Shown: piece after piece, positions 1 through 10,335 of the stretch
How positions within the stretch are numbered: the stretch's first letter is position 1
How the letters are laid out: each line of letters starts with the position of its first letter
Assembly: GCF_001436035.1 (NCBI RefSeq)
Contig: NZ_AYYM01000005.1
Location: 1-57,718 of the forward strand
DNA length: 57,718 nt
Direction of reading: 5' to 3'
DNA from: Fructilactobacillus sanfranciscensis DSM 20451
Lineage (GTDB): Bacteria; Bacillota; Bacilli; Lactobacillales; Lactobacillaceae
Position numbers and translations under genes: made by a program
The notes under the pieces: generated by a model
The model's database searches: none
What the model was told of the DNA's origin: nothing
What the model saw: the letters and a program-made list of their open reading frames with translations, nothing else

Positions 1-63
1 ACCATTGGTCAGGAAAGGTCAAGGGTTTTGCATAAAAAAGTTTAATTTATTTTCAAAATAAAC

Positions 64-100
64 AAAAAAGCCAATTTCAAATTAATGAAATTAGCTTTTT
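64..100 (-). terminator. Intrinsic terminator of pepN
   Basis: Inverted repeat of about 11 bp with a short A/T loop just after the pepN stop codon. Read on the minus strand it ends in a run of T. The first 60 bases of the window hold no gene I can support. Confidence 0.75.
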
Positions 101-111
101 CTACTATATTA

Positions 112-2643
112 TTAAACTTCTTTTGCAACAGCATCATTAACAGCTGTCTTTTCTTTTTCTACTAAATCAACTTTACCAGTAATTAATTTCTTATCCATTT
201 TAATTTCCCGAGTTAATCCTGGAGTATCAACCTTAGGATCAAAGAAAGCATTAAATTCAGCTAGACGTTCTGGGGTATGGAAAACATTAGCAGTTACAGT
301 GATAAATGTTGCAAATTCCATATCACCACCAACTGTAGCTTCCAACCATGACCATTCATTACGAATCCAATCCCAAGCAAATTGCTGACTTTCTTCATTA
401 GCTAAGACCCCACGATACCAAGCCCGTAAATCTTGCGGCTTAATCACATCCGCATTTTCAAAATCATTTACCAATGATTTTACTAATTCTGGATCAGTTA
501 CGTTAGAGACTGCCATACAAATATCTTGTTTGAAGCTTGGATCAACAGTTTCATGGTAAGCTTTCATCAATTTATCAAACAAGCCTTTACTGCTAAAGTT
601 TAAAACTTCATTTTTTAAGACCAATCCACGAACTGCGGCTGGAATTTGTGTCAAATCATCGTCATTATCTTCAAATAATTCATGCGCTTGTGCAATCGAA
701 ACTGCATCGTGTGCATATAATGAAGCGTTCAAAACATATGGACGAACTAATTGGTCATCATTAGAATCTGTTGCTTTTGGAGTCCAATCCAATCGTTCAA
801 CTTGTTTACGACTTAAATTATCAAAAAATTCACGCAATTCTTGTTCTTCTGGACTCCCGGCAATCACAAATTGTTTCAATGAATTTGCAATTCTATAAAG
901 GACAGAAATTACTGCCACTGATTCATCATTTGCAAATTCAACTAATAAAGGAATTAAATCAGCATATGATAATCGTTGTGCTGAGGCCAAAAGTTGTGAA
1001 TCTTGAAGTAATTGACGTTTACTAATTGGGTCTAATTGATCTGCATGTTGCAAAATGTCCTTAAGTAATTTGTCATCATATTGAACAATAAAATGTGAAT
1101 TATTTCCAACATTTAAACGGAATGGTTCTCCATTTTCTGTCCGTAAAGCCTTATAATCTCCAAGGTTAAGTTTCTTGTCCTTCATAATTTGGGGAGTTCC
1201 ATAGTTTCCGTTTAACGGAATTTGCCATGTCCGGCCTTTATCTTCACCGCCACCGATAAAGAATTGTTGTTGTTTAAGTACTAATTGTCCTGCGTCATTA
1301 ACGCTCGCTGTAACAACCGGATATCCAGGTTGATCTAACCATGACTTCATGATTTCACCAACGTTAATACCTGAAGCATCACCTAAAGCTTTCCACAAAT
1401 CAGCTCCCGTTGAATTACCAAATTTATGCGCAGCAAAATAGTTCTTCAATCCTTCACGAAGCGCCTTATCACCAATCAATGCCCGAACCATTACTAACAT
1501 CCGCGCACCTTTAGCATAAACAATGGCACCATCAAAAAGAGAGTCAATTTCAGCTGGATTATTAACAGCAACGTGTACCGATTGAACCCCATCAGTTGCA
1601 TCACGATTTAAAGCTGCTGGAACATCAGACATTTGGAACAATTCCCAAACATTCCATTCAGGATTTAAAGCATCAACTGAAACATATTCCATCATGTTAG
1701 CAAAACTTTCGTTTAACCAAAGATCATCCCACCACTTCATTGTTACTAAATCACCAAACCATTGGTGAGCAAGTTCGTGAGTAATAACAGTTGCAACTAG
1801 TTCCTTAGTATCTAAAGGAGTATTGTTTGGATCTAATAATAAGTAGGCTTCACGATAAGTAATCAAACCCCAATTTTCCATTGCTCCTGCAGAAAAATCA
1901 GGGAGAGCTAATTGCCATGAATGTGGTAGTGGATATGGAGTTTGATAGAAGTCTTCATAAAATTCAATGGCACGTTTGGCAATATCCAAAGCAAAATCTA
2001 ATTCATCTGCTTTATGAGCTTTAGTGGCAAAAACTCCAACTTTAACCCCACTGTCAGTCGTTGTAAGCTTACTTTGTAAATCACCAAAAGCAAAGGCTAC
2101 TAAGTAAGTCGACATTTTAACAGTTGGCTCAAAGTAATGAATTCCGCCAGCTTCGTGATCTTCTGGCATATTAGCCAAAATTGTTTCACCAGGTTTTTCA
2201 TCAAACTTAATTGCTAAGCTAAATGTTGCCTTAGCTTCCGGTTCATCAACACAAGGAAATGCTTGCCGGGCAAAAGTGGTTTCGAATTGAGTACCAATAA
2301 TTTGTTGTTTCTTACCATTCAATTCATAGTAAGAAGGGTAAATTCCCATCAAAGTATCAGTTAAATCAGTATGATACTTAATTCTTAGTTCAACTTTACC
2401 TTCATTAGGTAAAGTAATACGAACTGCTTCAGCGTCATTATCAGTCTTAAACTCAACTGGTTTACCATCGGCAATAACTTCATCAATTACCAAATATTTT
2501 TGGTTAACGGAAATTTCTGATTGAGTTGCTGTTCCAGTAATTGTTGTTTCACCAACAATTGTTTTCTTTGCACGATCTACATCAACATAAACATCATAAT
2601 GTTCAGGTTGAAAAGTATCATAAAAACGTTCAATTTTAGCCAT
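112..2643 (-). CDS. pepN: Aminopeptidase N (M1 family, lysyl/alanyl aminopeptidase)
   Basis: Cytoplasmic zinc metallopeptidase of 843 aa that removes N-terminal residues from peptides, the usual length for lactobacillal PepN. The substrate-anchoring GAMEN motif is at about residues 250-254. The zinc site HELAH is at about 288-292, with the third ligand in the WLNESFA segment about 20 residues on. The start at 2643 is chosen because AAGAGG lies 7 nt upstream; an in-frame codon further upstream overlaps that ribosome binding site. The gene follows oppA, so peptide uptake and hydrolysis are adjacent. A strong terminator between the two suggests pepN has its own promoter. Confidence 0.96.
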   Translation of the reverse strand: MAKIERFYDTFQPEHYDVYVDVDRAKKTIVGETTITGTATQSEISVNQKYLVIDEVIADGKPVEFKTDNDAEAVRITLPNEGKVELRIKYHTDLTDTLMGIYPSYYELNGKKQQIIGTQFETTFARQAFPCVDEPEAKATFSLAIKFDEKPGETILANMPEDHEAGGIHYFEPTVKMSTYLVAFAFGDLQSKLTTTDSGVKVGVFATKAHKADELDFALDIAKRAIEFYEDFYQTPYPLPHSWQLALPDFSAGAMENWGLITYREAYLLLDPNNTPLDTKELVATVITHELAHQWFGDLVTMKWWDDLWLNESFANMMEYVSVDALNPEWNVWELFQMSDVPAALNRDATDGVQSVHVAVNNPAEIDSLFDGAIVYAKGARMLVMVRALIGDKALREGLKNYFAAHKFGNSTGADLWKALGDASGINVGEIMKSWLDQPGYPVVTASVNDAGQLVLKQQQFFIGGGEDKGRTWQIPLNGNYGTPQIMKDKKLNLGDYKALRTENGEPFRLNVGNNSHFIVQYDDKLLKDILQHADQLDPISKRQLLQDSQLLASAQRLSYADLIPLLVEFANDESVAVISVLYRIANSLKQFVIAGSPEEQELREFFDNLSRKQVERLDWTPKATDSNDDQLVRPYVLNASLYAHDAVSIAQAHELFEDNDDDLTQIPAAVRGLVLKNEVLNFSSKGLFDKLMKAYHETVDPSFKQDICMAVSNVTDPELVKSLVNDFENADVIKPQDLRAWYRGVLANEESQQFAWDWIRNEWSWLEATVGGDMEFATFITVTANVFHTPERLAEFNAFFDPKVDTPGLTREIKMDKKLITGKVDLVEKEKTAVNDAVAKEV

Positions 2644-2720
2644 TATCCAACCTCTTTTCAATTAATACTCTCATTATATAACGGTTTTCCTCATTAAATT
2701 AAGCATTTCGCTTATAAACA

Positions 2721-2763
2721 AAACTACTCTACAATTTTAAAAATCAATATTGTAGAGTAGTTT
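2721..2763 (-). terminator. Intrinsic terminator after oppA
   Basis: Perfect 15-bp inverted repeat (AAACTACTCTACAAT and its complement) with a 13-nt loop, between oppA and pepN. It closes the opp operon on the minus strand. Confidence 0.8.
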
Positions 2764-2790
2764 GTCACTTAAATAATCATTAATTACTAA

Positions 2791-4578
2791 TTATTTAGTG
2801 TTTTCTTGTGTAAGTTGAAGGTTGCTGAATGAGTTATCACCATCAGCAGGTTTTACACTGTAACCCTTAACACGTTTGTTAACTGGTTCCCATGACAATG
2901 AGAATGAATCTGGAGCGTATGCAGTTTCCTTGTTCATGTATGCTTGCCAGTCTTTAAATTGTTTTGCACGATATTTATGGTTCCAAGCTTTACTATTGTT
3001 CATGTTGTTCAAAAGCTTAGTGTTTTCTTTTGATACAAAGTGACCCATGTTGTATGGAGCATTTTGACCGTAGAGTTGAGTTGGAGTAGGTTCTGATGAA
3101 AGTGACCATGCACCATTCCAAACATCAATGTTCTTTTGGTCTGGTTTTTGAATTGCTGAATCAAAACTGTTGAATTCCATTGGTTTACCTGAAGTGTACT
3201 TAACGTTCAAGCCAAGTTTACGCCATTGTTGCAATTCGTATTTATGAGTAGCATTTGCAGTAGCTGATGAAGATGAAACAGCAAAGTTAATTACAAGTGG
3301 TTTACCGTTTGGTTGTGCTCTCCATTTGCCCTTCTTCTTGTATCCAGCATCATCAAGAAGTTTGTTAGCTTTCTTCATGTTGTACTTGAAGCCAGGTGTT
3401 TTTGCATTGTAAAGATCTTTAAATACTGGAGGAAGTAGAGTGTTAGCTCTCCAAGAAACTCCATTACCAAATTTCTTAGCAACTTGATCTAGATCAATAG
3501 CGTACATCATTGCTTTTCTCAAGTTCTTGTTACTCATCTTCTTGTTCTTATCAGTAACTTGTTTACCAGTTTTTGGATCCATGTGTCCTAAGTTAAATCC
3601 AAAGTAACTGTATGCAAAGGCTGGTTTACCAACAATTTGGTAATCTTTAAGTTTTGAAATCTCAGGACGATCAGCAGCTGAAGCTCCACCTTGTAGGAAG
3701 TCATACTTCTTAGCTTTTAGAGCAGCAGTTACGTTACTTGTTGAAACAACTCGGATATCAACATGTTTGATTTTAGCTTTCTTACCCCAGTAGTACTTGT
3801 TAGGGCTCCAACTAGTTGATTCACCTTCAACAACCTTGTCAAGTTTGTAAGCACCAGTAAAGATTGGGTCTTTACGTATCTTGTCAGAAGAAACAAGGTC
3901 TGCAATCTTAACATCTTTGAGATATTCATATGGTTCTACAGAACCCCAGATGAATGAGTTTCCGGCATATTGCATTGCTGGAGTTAAATGATCAAAGTGG
4001 ATAACTGCAGTTTTTCCTTTTTCTCCATCAGGATATGTAATTCCTGAGATGGTATCTGATTTACCTTCATGGTAATCCTTCATACCTTTGATGTTTTCAA
4101 AATCTCCACTATATTGTTGTGATTTTGTATCAGGATTAGCAATTACTTCGTATGCATATTCAATATCTTTAGCAGTAACAGGGGTTCCGTTTGACCACTT
4201 AGCGTTTTTACGAAGAGTAATTGTAGCAGTATTAGCTTTCTTGTCTAATTTCAAGTTAGCCATACCACCGTTAACAATTTTGTAATTGTTATCAGTTGCA
4301 AATAAGTTACCTTGTCCACCCGGGGCAAATACATCAGCATCAGTTGCTACACTTGCTAGAGTTGGTGATGAAATCCCAGTAAATGGAGAATCACTAACTT
4401 CCCCAATTTTCAAAGTTCCATCGTTTGCTTTAGGACTAGCCTTAGCAGATGCACTATAAGTTTGTGGAAGCTTAGGGGTCTTAACAGAAGAATTGTTAGA
4501 TCCATTTGAACAAGCTGCCAATGTCAAGGTAAGCAGTGCAGCACTACCCAGCATCGCAAGTCTATGACGTTTTTTCAT
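2791..4578 (-). CDS. oppA: Oligopeptide ABC transporter, substrate-binding lipoprotein OppA
   Basis: Extracellular solute-binding protein of family 5 (595 aa) that captures oligopeptides for the OppBCDF transporter. The N-terminus is KKRH followed by a hydrophobic stretch and the lipobox LAAC at about residue 22-25, so it is a membrane-anchored lipoprotein. Paired segments such as NLRKAMMYAIDLDQVAKKFGNG are typical of the family. Start 4578 is set by GGAGG 8 nt upstream; an in-frame TTG five codons earlier overlaps that site. It is the last gene of oppDFBCA, the order known from Lactococcus. Peptide length preference cannot be told from sequence. Confidence 0.95.
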   Translation of the reverse strand: MKKRHRLAMLGSAALLTLTLAACSNGSNNSSVKTPKLPQTYSASAKASPKANDGTLKIGEVSDSPFTGISSPTLASVATDADVFAPGGQGNLFATDNNYKIVNGGMANLKLDKKANTATITLRKNAKWSNGTPVTAKDIEYAYEVIANPDTKSQQYSGDFENIKGMKDYHEGKSDTISGITYPDGEKGKTAVIHFDHLTPAMQYAGNSFIWGSVEPYEYLKDVKIADLVSSDKIRKDPIFTGAYKLDKVVEGESTSWSPNKYYWGKKAKIKHVDIRVVSTSNVTAALKAKKYDFLQGGASAADRPEISKLKDYQIVGKPAFAYSYFGFNLGHMDPKTGKQVTDKNKKMSNKNLRKAMMYAIDLDQVAKKFGNGVSWRANTLLPPVFKDLYNAKTPGFKYNMKKANKLLDDAGYKKKGKWRAQPNGKPLVINFAVSSSSATANATHKYELQQWRKLGLNVKYTSGKPMEFNSFDSAIQKPDQKNIDVWNGAWSLSSEPTPTQLYGQNAPYNMGHFVSKENTKLLNNMNNSKAWNHKYRAKQFKDWQAYMNKETAYAPDSFSLSWEPVNKRVKGYSVKPADGDNSFSNLQLTQENTK

Positions 4579-4664
4579 TTTCTTTTCCTCCAAAATATTG
4601 TGTTTTAAAATATGAAACTTAATCCCATCGATTTCAGAACCACCTCCTAAAATGATTTTTTTAA

Positions 4665-5606
4665 TTAGCTACCTCTTCTTTGCGAAGCATCAGCTGTTCG
4701 ACGAAGAACTTGTCCAACATAACTAATTGCTAAACATAAAAGAATGATTTCAAATGCAGCTGGTAACCATGTCCACCAGTATTGAGTAATATTGTTAGGA
4801 TCGTTAGCATTTGAAATTAAAGTACCAAGTGATGGAGTTCCGTCTGGAAGACCAAAACCTAGGTAAGAAAGTCCAGTTTCAACCCCAATATTTTCCGCAA
4901 AAGATAAAGTAGTATCAACGATAATTAATGAAGCGATGTTTGGTAAAATTTCTCGGAAAATAATCTTTAAATTACTTGTCCCAGAAACCTTTGAAGCAGC
5001 TACGTAATCTTTTTGCGATTCAGCTAAAGTACTTGAACGAATTAAACGAGAAGTTCCCATCCAATAAAATAATGATAATAAAAGTGTTAAAGTAATCGCA
5101 TTGTAGTTTGGAATAATTGTTACGATTACGATGATAGTCATCAACATTGGAATAATCATCATGAAATCGTAAACACGTTGCATGGCTAAATCAACATAGC
5201 CACCGTAATAACCTGAAACTAATCCATAAACGACACCAAATGTTGATGAGATGGCAGTCAAACCAATCGCAATTAAAATTGAATTACGAGATCCAACAAC
5301 TAATTGAGAAAAAATTGGACGACCACTTGCGTCAGCACCTAAAATATAGTTACTAAATGGTTTAGCATAGTATCCCATCAAATCAGTTTCCATAATATGA
5401 GGAACATTTATAAAAAATGAACCAAGGATTACAGCTACGATGAAGAAAACAATAAAACCGGCGGAAACTAAAGCTATTTTATCAACTTTAAATTCACTCA
5501 TCATCACCTTAATGGTACTAGGCGTTGCTTCGTTTTCTGCTTCTTTAGATAATTCTAAAAGATCAGCATCAGAGAGCTCGTCTCGTGCGTTAAAATCATA
5601 AGCCAT
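4665..5606 (-). CDS. oppC: Oligopeptide ABC transporter permease OppC
   Basis: Inner-membrane permease of 313 aa. A cytoplasmic N-terminal extension of about 45 aa is followed by one membrane segment, an external loop, then the BPD_transp_1 domain with five more segments. The EAA coupling loop reads as ASKVSGTSNLKIIFREILPN. It pairs with OppB to form the channel and is energised by OppD and OppF. It lies 15 bp after oppB with its own ribosome binding site, and 86 bp before oppA. Confidence 0.95.
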   Translation of the reverse strand: MAYDFNARDELSDADLLELSKEAENEATPSTIKVMMSEFKVDKIALVSAGFIVFFIVAVILGSFFINVPHIMETDLMGYYAKPFSNYILGADASGRPIFSQLVVGSRNSILIAIGLTAISSTFGVVYGLVSGYYGGYVDLAMQRVYDFMMIIPMLMTIIVIVTIIPNYNAITLTLLLSLFYWMGTSRLIRSSTLAESQKDYVAASKVSGTSNLKIIFREILPNIASLIIVDTTLSFAENIGVETGLSYLGFGLPDGTPSLGTLISNANDPNNITQYWWTWLPAAFEIILLCLAISYVGQVLRRTADASQRRGS

Positions 5607-5621
5607 TTGTTTTCTCCTTTC

Positions 5622-6581
5622 CTATTCGACTCTGATTCGAGGGTCAACAATGCTAAGAACAATATCAGAAATTAACGTTCCCATTAAGTTCAAGAAACCA
5701 TATAGCAAGACCAAAGTAGTAATAACAGTATAATCACGATAATTAACGGCATTTAGGAACAATTGTCCCATTCCTGGATATGAAAAAATCATTTCAGTAA
5801 AGATTGATCCAGCTAGCAAACCAGTAATTGAATATCCGGCAAAAGCTGCGATGGGAAGAAGTGAATTCCGAAAAATATGATGTCTATAAATATCTTTTTC
5901 TGGAACTCCTTTGGCAACTGCTGTTTTTACAAAAGCAGAATGTTTGGCATCAATTACTTGTGATCTAAGATATTGCACAATATTAACAGTTCCAAATAAT
6001 GCACCTAACAAACCTGGAAGAATAATGTGTCCCAATCTTGAAAGAATGGTTTCACCCATTCCATTAGCATTTGGTGAAATCGATCCAGAAGTTGGGAACC
6101 AACCAAGGGCGTATCCGAAAATCCAAATTCCGATAACCAATACAACGAAGAAAGGAACTGACATCGTAATATAATTAAATACACGAATGATAGTATCTTG
6201 CCATTTTCCTTCGTGTTTACCAGCAAAAATTCCTAAAGGTAAACCAATTGCATAAGTTAAAATCATGGTAAATGTTGCTAACCAAAGAGTATTAAGTCCA
6301 CGTTGTTTAATTAAGTTAATAACTGGCATTTGATATTCATAACTCATTCCAAGTTTTCCATGGAATAAATTAACAACCCAGTGCCAATATTGAACGTACC
6401 AGGGATCAAACAATCCATTAGCAGCCATTAAGCGGTGAAGTTGAGCTGGACTAGTTTTGGGATTAATTGACCCACTAAAAGGATCTCCAGGCATTGCTTT
6501 TGCTAATAAGAAAACCAAAATGCTAAGGACAATTAATTCTGGAATCATGATTAACACACGACGTAAAATTGTTTTCCACAT
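5622..6581 (-). CDS. oppB: Oligopeptide ABC transporter permease OppB
   Basis: Membrane permease of 319 aa with six predicted transmembrane segments. The N-terminus (ILRRVLIMIPELIVLSILVF) is the standard OppB/DppB opening segment, and the EAA loop is KTAVAKGVPEKDIYRHHIFRN-like near residue 215. It starts 2 bp after the oppF stop, so the genes are translationally coupled. It forms the heterodimeric channel with OppC. Confidence 0.95.
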   Translation of the reverse strand: MWKTILRRVLIMIPELIVLSILVFLLAKAMPGDPFSGSINPKTSPAQLHRLMAANGLFDPWYVQYWHWVVNLFHGKLGMSYEYQMPVINLIKQRGLNTLWLATFTMILTYAIGLPLGIFAGKHEGKWQDTIIRVFNYITMSVPFFVVLVIGIWIFGYALGWFPTSGSISPNANGMGETILSRLGHIILPGLLGALFGTVNIVQYLRSQVIDAKHSAFVKTAVAKGVPEKDIYRHHIFRNSLLPIAAFAGYSITGLLAGSIFTEMIFSYPGMGQLFLNAVNYRDYTVITTLVLLYGFLNLMGTLISDIVLSIVDPRIRVE

Positions 6582-6583
6582 AA

Positions 6584-7552
6584 TTAATTTTCCTCCTTAA
6601 TGTCTTTGTATTTCAGTGCTTCTTTAGGTGGCAAAGCAACTAAGTGGCCCTTTGAAACTTCTACTAGCGGATAGGCCCGTCCTTCTTTATCATAGTAATC
6701 TTTTTGTTTTTCTTTATATTCTTTTTCAATTTTTTGGCGCCGTTCACGATCTTTATCACGATCGGCAACTCTAGTACTAGGAATTGCAGCTAATAAACGT
6801 TGAGTATAAAGATGTTTAGGATGTTTATAAATATCCTCTCGACTTCCAATTTCAACGATTTGACCACGATTCATAATTGCAATTCGATCACACATGTGAC
6901 GAACAACCCCTAAATCATGAGAAATAAATAAGTAAGAAACTCCCATGTTACGTTGAATTTTCTTCATAAAGTTCAATACTTGTGCTTGAACTGATAAATC
7001 CAAAGCTGAAACTGGTTCATCCGCAATTACCAATTTAGGATTAGTAGCAACCGCTCTTGCGATTCCAATTCGTTGCCGTTGTCCTCCAGAAAATTGATGA
7101 GGATACTTGTACAAAGCATCGGGTGATAATCCAACAATTTTCATTAATTGTAAAACTTTAATTTTTTCCTGTTCAGGAGTAAGGTTTTCAAAGTTTTTTA
7201 ATGGTTCAGCAATAATACTTTCAATTCGTTTTCGTGGATTCAAACTTGAAAATGAATCTTGGAAAATCATTTGAACATCTTGATCGTAATCAATTTCTTT
7301 ACGGTCTTTGTGACTAGTAACGTCATGACCTTCAAAAGTAATTTCTCCAGAAGTTACTTTTTCCAAACCGATGATGGCACGCCCAGTTGTTGATTTACCT
7401 GATCCAGATTCACCAACTAATCCAAATGTTTCCCCAGGTTGAATTTCAAAACTAACTCCATCAACCGCACGAACATTGTCAACCACTCCGTTAAAGAATC
7501 CTCCTCTAATCGGGAAGTGAACTTTTAAATTTTTAACTTTAATTAAACTCAT
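6584..7552 (-). CDS. oppF: Oligopeptide ABC transporter ATPase OppF
   Basis: Cytoplasmic ATPase of 322 aa. The Walker A motif is GESGSGKST near residue 48, the signature is SGGQRQR, and Walker B is LVIADEP followed by the switch histidine in ISHDLG. The C-terminal oligopeptide-transporter extension is unusually lysine/glutamate rich (KIEKEYKEKQKDYYDKEG). It overlaps the oppD stop by 4 bp (ATGA), so it is coupled to oppD. It hydrolyses ATP together with OppD. Confidence 0.96.
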   Translation of the reverse strand: MSLIKVKNLKVHFPIRGGFFNGVVDNVRAVDGVSFEIQPGETFGLVGESGSGKSTTGRAIIGLEKVTSGEITFEGHDVTSHKDRKEIDYDQDVQMIFQDSFSSLNPRKRIESIIAEPLKNFENLTPEQEKIKVLQLMKIVGLSPDALYKYPHQFSGGQRQRIGIARAVATNPKLVIADEPVSALDLSVQAQVLNFMKKIQRNMGVSYLFISHDLGVVRHMCDRIAIMNRGQIVEIGSREDIYKHPKHLYTQRLLAAIPSTRVADRDKDRERRQKIEKEYKEKQKDYYDKEGRAYPLVEVSKGHLVALPPKEALKYKDIKEEN

Positions 7553-8565
7553 GCGTCACTTTCCTCCTTAAAGTAAAAATCTTGATAACAGGTACAACGA
7601 ACTTCGTGGCCATGACCTAATTTATGCATACTTGGATTTTCTTCATGATCACTTGCTAGAATCCAAGGAATTCTTGGTGCAAAAGCATCACCAGTTGCTG
7701 GCATGTTTTGTAATGAGGGAACTGAACCTTCGATTACGTATAGTTCATCGCTTTCGCTGTCAACTTGTGGAATTGATTTTAATAATGATCTGGTATAAGG
7801 ATGTTGTGGATTGTTAAATACTTGATCAACATTTCCTTTTTCAACAATCTTTCCAGCATACATAACGTGAACATAATCTGCAGTTTCAGCAACTACTCCT
7901 AAATCATGAGTAATCAAAATGATACTTGAATGATTTTCTTTCTGAATATCTTTTAAAAGATCCAAAATTTGAGCTTGGATAGTTACGTCCAAAGCGGTCG
8001 TTGGTTCATCAGCAATGATGAAATCTGGTTTACAAGCAATCGCAATTGCAATCACAATTCTTTGTCTCATTCCACCAGACAATTGGTGAGGAAATTGATG
8101 AGCAGTTCGCTTAGGATCAACAATTCCAACTTGGTCAAGTAATTCAAGTACTCGAGCACGTCTTTCTTGCTTGCTCATGTCTGTGTGGCAGATCAAAACT
8201 TCTTCAATTTGGTCTTCAATTCTTTTTAAAGGATTCAATGCTGATAAAGGATCTTGGAAGATCATTCCAATCTTAGCTCCTCTAATCTTGTTGTAATCTG
8301 CTTCACTAATTTTAGTTAAGTCCTGTCCTTCGAAATCAATTTCTCCAGTAATCTTGGTTTCGCTAGGATCTTGTAATCCCATAATTGAATTAACTAGTGT
8401 ACTCTTTCCACATCCAGATTCACCTACAATTGCTAAAATTTCATCTCGTTTAATTTTCATATCAATATCGGAGATTGCTTTATAAAATTTGTTGTTAATT
8501 TTAAAAGATGTAGTTAAATCTTTAACAGTTAGAATCGTTTCGTGTTTAGTTGCAGATTCTGTCAT
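7549..8565 (-). CDS. oppD: Oligopeptide ABC transporter ATPase OppD
   Basis: First gene of the opp operon, 338 aa. Walker A is GESGCGKST, the signature is LSGGMRQR, Walker B is FIIADEP, and the H-loop is ITHDLG. The C-terminal oligopeptide ABC domain contains a conserved cysteine pair (RCTC) near the end that may be part of the iron-sulfur-like motif reported in some Opp/Dpp ATPases (inference). The start is preceded by GGAGGAAAT. A perfect CcpA cre site lies about 135 bp upstream, suggesting carbon control of the operon. Confidence 0.96.
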   Translation of the reverse strand: MTESATKHETILTVKDLTTSFKINNKFYKAISDIDMKIKRDEILAIVGESGCGKSTLVNSIMGLQDPSETKITGEIDFEGQDLTKISEADYNKIRGAKIGMIFQDPLSALNPLKRIEDQIEEVLICHTDMSKQERRARVLELLDQVGIVDPKRTAHQFPHQLSGGMRQRIVIAIAIACKPDFIIADEPTTALDVTIQAQILDLLKDIQKENHSSIILITHDLGVVAETADYVHVMYAGKIVEKGNVDQVFNNPQHPYTRSLLKSIPQVDSESDELYVIEGSVPSLQNMPATGDAFAPRIPWILASDHEENPSMHKLGHGHEVRCTCYQDFYFKEESDA

Positions 8566-9141
8566 GTTATTTCCTCCGAATTCGTTTGCTTTTTAAAAAT
8601 TGATTTTTTATTACAATAAGCTATTAAAAACCGACCGTCAAGCAATATTTTTATTTTTCCTTAATGATTTTTGTGAATAATTAATTTTTATTTTCTAAAG
8701 AAAGCGATTACATAGTTAATATTAAAGCAATCCTTTTCTGCAAAATTAACAAAAAAGAAAAAGTAAAAAAATATAAAAAACGCCAATAGTTAGTGTCATC
8801 TTTCGTGATATGCTGGAAATTTATTTAAATTTTCAACAGAACGTTCTTATTAATCTACTTAAAATCATTCAGTTTCCATTTTAAGGATGACTTTGTGAAA
8901 TAAAGTATAATCGAATTACTTTCTTTAACAGGTATTTTAAATATATAATAGTAGAAACACGAAAAATAAAATTATCAATTAAAGCTCTTTTTCATTCGTT
9001 AACTAACGTTTCAAAAACCATCCGAACAACATATAGTTCGGTTTTAATTTCTCAATATTTTTAAATTAATTACAAAAGTTCTGATTTACGTTAGATTCGT
9101 GCTAAAATAATTCTTATTATTAATTTAAAGGGGTCTTGCCA
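8566..9141. other. Long A/T-rich intergenic region between divergent oppD and MFS genes
   Basis: About 575 bp without a convincing ORF. It must hold both divergent promoters. It contains a cre site (8699-8713), TATAAT at 8906-8911, TAAAAT at 9103-9108 in reach of the MFS gene, and a small hairpin CCGAAC/GTTCGG at 9022-9041 followed by TTTT. I see no gene remnant. Confidence 0.6.
8699..8713 (-). promoter_or_regulatory. cre site (CcpA operator) upstream of oppD
   Basis: Minus strand reads ATGTAATCGCTTTCT, which matches the consensus WTGNAANCGNWNNCW at every defined position. It is about 135 bp upstream of oppD. CcpA control of opp is an inference from the motif. Confidence 0.6.
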
Positions 9142-10335
9142 TTGGCAAAAGAAACTAAACGGGCCATCTTGATTATCGTGCTAGCCAACTTCATCATTTG
9201 TTTAGGTTGGGGACTAATAATTCCGGTGGAACCATTTATTAAAATTGAATATCATTTAACGGCTGGACAAATGGGATTTATGACCTCACTGTATGCTTTT
9301 GCCCAATTTGTTTTCTCACCAATTGTTGGTAAAGTTTCGGATAAATATGGAAGAGCTCCAATTTTAACTACTGGACTACTCCTCTATATGGTTGCAGAAT
9401 TGCTTTTTGCCGTTGCTGGAACCGTCTTATGGTTTAACATTTCTCGGATTATCGGTGGAATTTCAGCAGCAATGGTGGGGACCGCCTCAATGGCTATGGC
9501 TGCTGACCTTTCAAGCGATAAGGATCGGGCCAAGGTAATTGGTTGGATTTCAGCTGCGTTGAGTGGTGGATTAATCATTGGACCAGGAATTGGAGGTGTG
9601 TTGGCTAACATTAGTTATAAAACACCCTTCTGGTTTGCTGGAATTTCCGGTTTAATTGCTGCCATTGTCTTTATGGTCGGCCTTCCCCAACATTTGAAAG
9701 CTCAAAGTCATGGTGATTTAGTGGATGGAATTTCCATTACCGAAAAAGGATTTAAATCGATTATGAGCAAAGCTATCATTATTTTGTTTGCGATGATTTT
9801 AATTTCCTCGTTTGGACTGGCCGGTTTTGAAAGTATCTATACTTTGTATGTTAACCAAGTTTTCCACTTTACCTTAAACGAAATTGCTTTAGTGTTAATT
9901 TTGAATGGGATTTTCTCATTAATTCTCCAAGTTGTTTTGTTTGATCGAATGGTAAATATGTTTAGTGAAATCGGCTTAACGCGAATTTGTTTCGCCATCG
10001 GAACCTTAAGTACCGTCTGGATATTAGTCGCTCATACCCAGATAGAAGTGATCATTGCTACCTTATTCATCTTCTGTTCTTTTGATATCCTTCGTCCTTC
10101 CATAACGACAATGTTGACGCGGTTTGGGAAAAACAATCAAGGATTAATCAACGGAGTTAACATGTCTTTAACCAGCATTGGAAACATTATCGGACCTATT
10201 TTTGCTGGTGGTTTGATGGATATTAATCCGCACATCCCTTACATTATTGTTGCTGTAATCTTAGGCATCTCTGCTCTCATTACCTTTATTGTGAGCCATG
10301 AAATGAAAATCAATCAAAACATTAAAACTAACTAA
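9142..10335 (+). CDS. MFS transporter (drug/proton antiporter-like)
   Basis: Integral membrane protein of 397 aa with 12 predicted membrane segments. Motif A is GKVSDKYGRAP at about residue 60-70 and motif C-like glycines occur in GGLIIGPGIGG, both typical of DHA1 drug exporters. The substrate is not identifiable. The TTG start at 9142 is preferred because AAAGGGG ends 8 nt upstream; another TTG at 9136 is only 2 nt from it. It is a single-gene unit closed by a bidirectional terminator. Confidence 0.85.
   Translation: MAKETKRAILIIVLANFIICLGWGLIIPVEPFIKIEYHLTAGQMGFMTSLYAFAQFVFSPIVGKVSDKYGRAPILTTGLLLYMVAELLFAVAGTVLWFNISRIIGGISAAMVGTASMAMAADLSSDKDRAKVIGWISAALSGGLIIGPGIGGVLANISYKTPFWFAGISGLIAAIVFMVGLPQHLKAQSHGDLVDGISITEKGFKSIMSKAIIILFAMILISSFGLAGFESIYTLYVNQVFHFTLNEIALVLILNGIFSLILQVVLFDRMVNMFSEIGLTRICFAIGTLSTVWILVAHTQIEVIIATLFIFCSFDILRPSITTMLTRFGKNNQGLINGVNMSLTSIGNIIGPIFAGGLMDINPHIPYIIVAVILGISALITFIVSHEMKINQNIKTN

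Noticed and set aside
1-60. GGTCA direct repeats at the window start, resembling the GACC/GGTC bases at the window end
   Set aside because: Too short and at the edge. I cannot tell whether the two ends are related or whether the sequence is circular.
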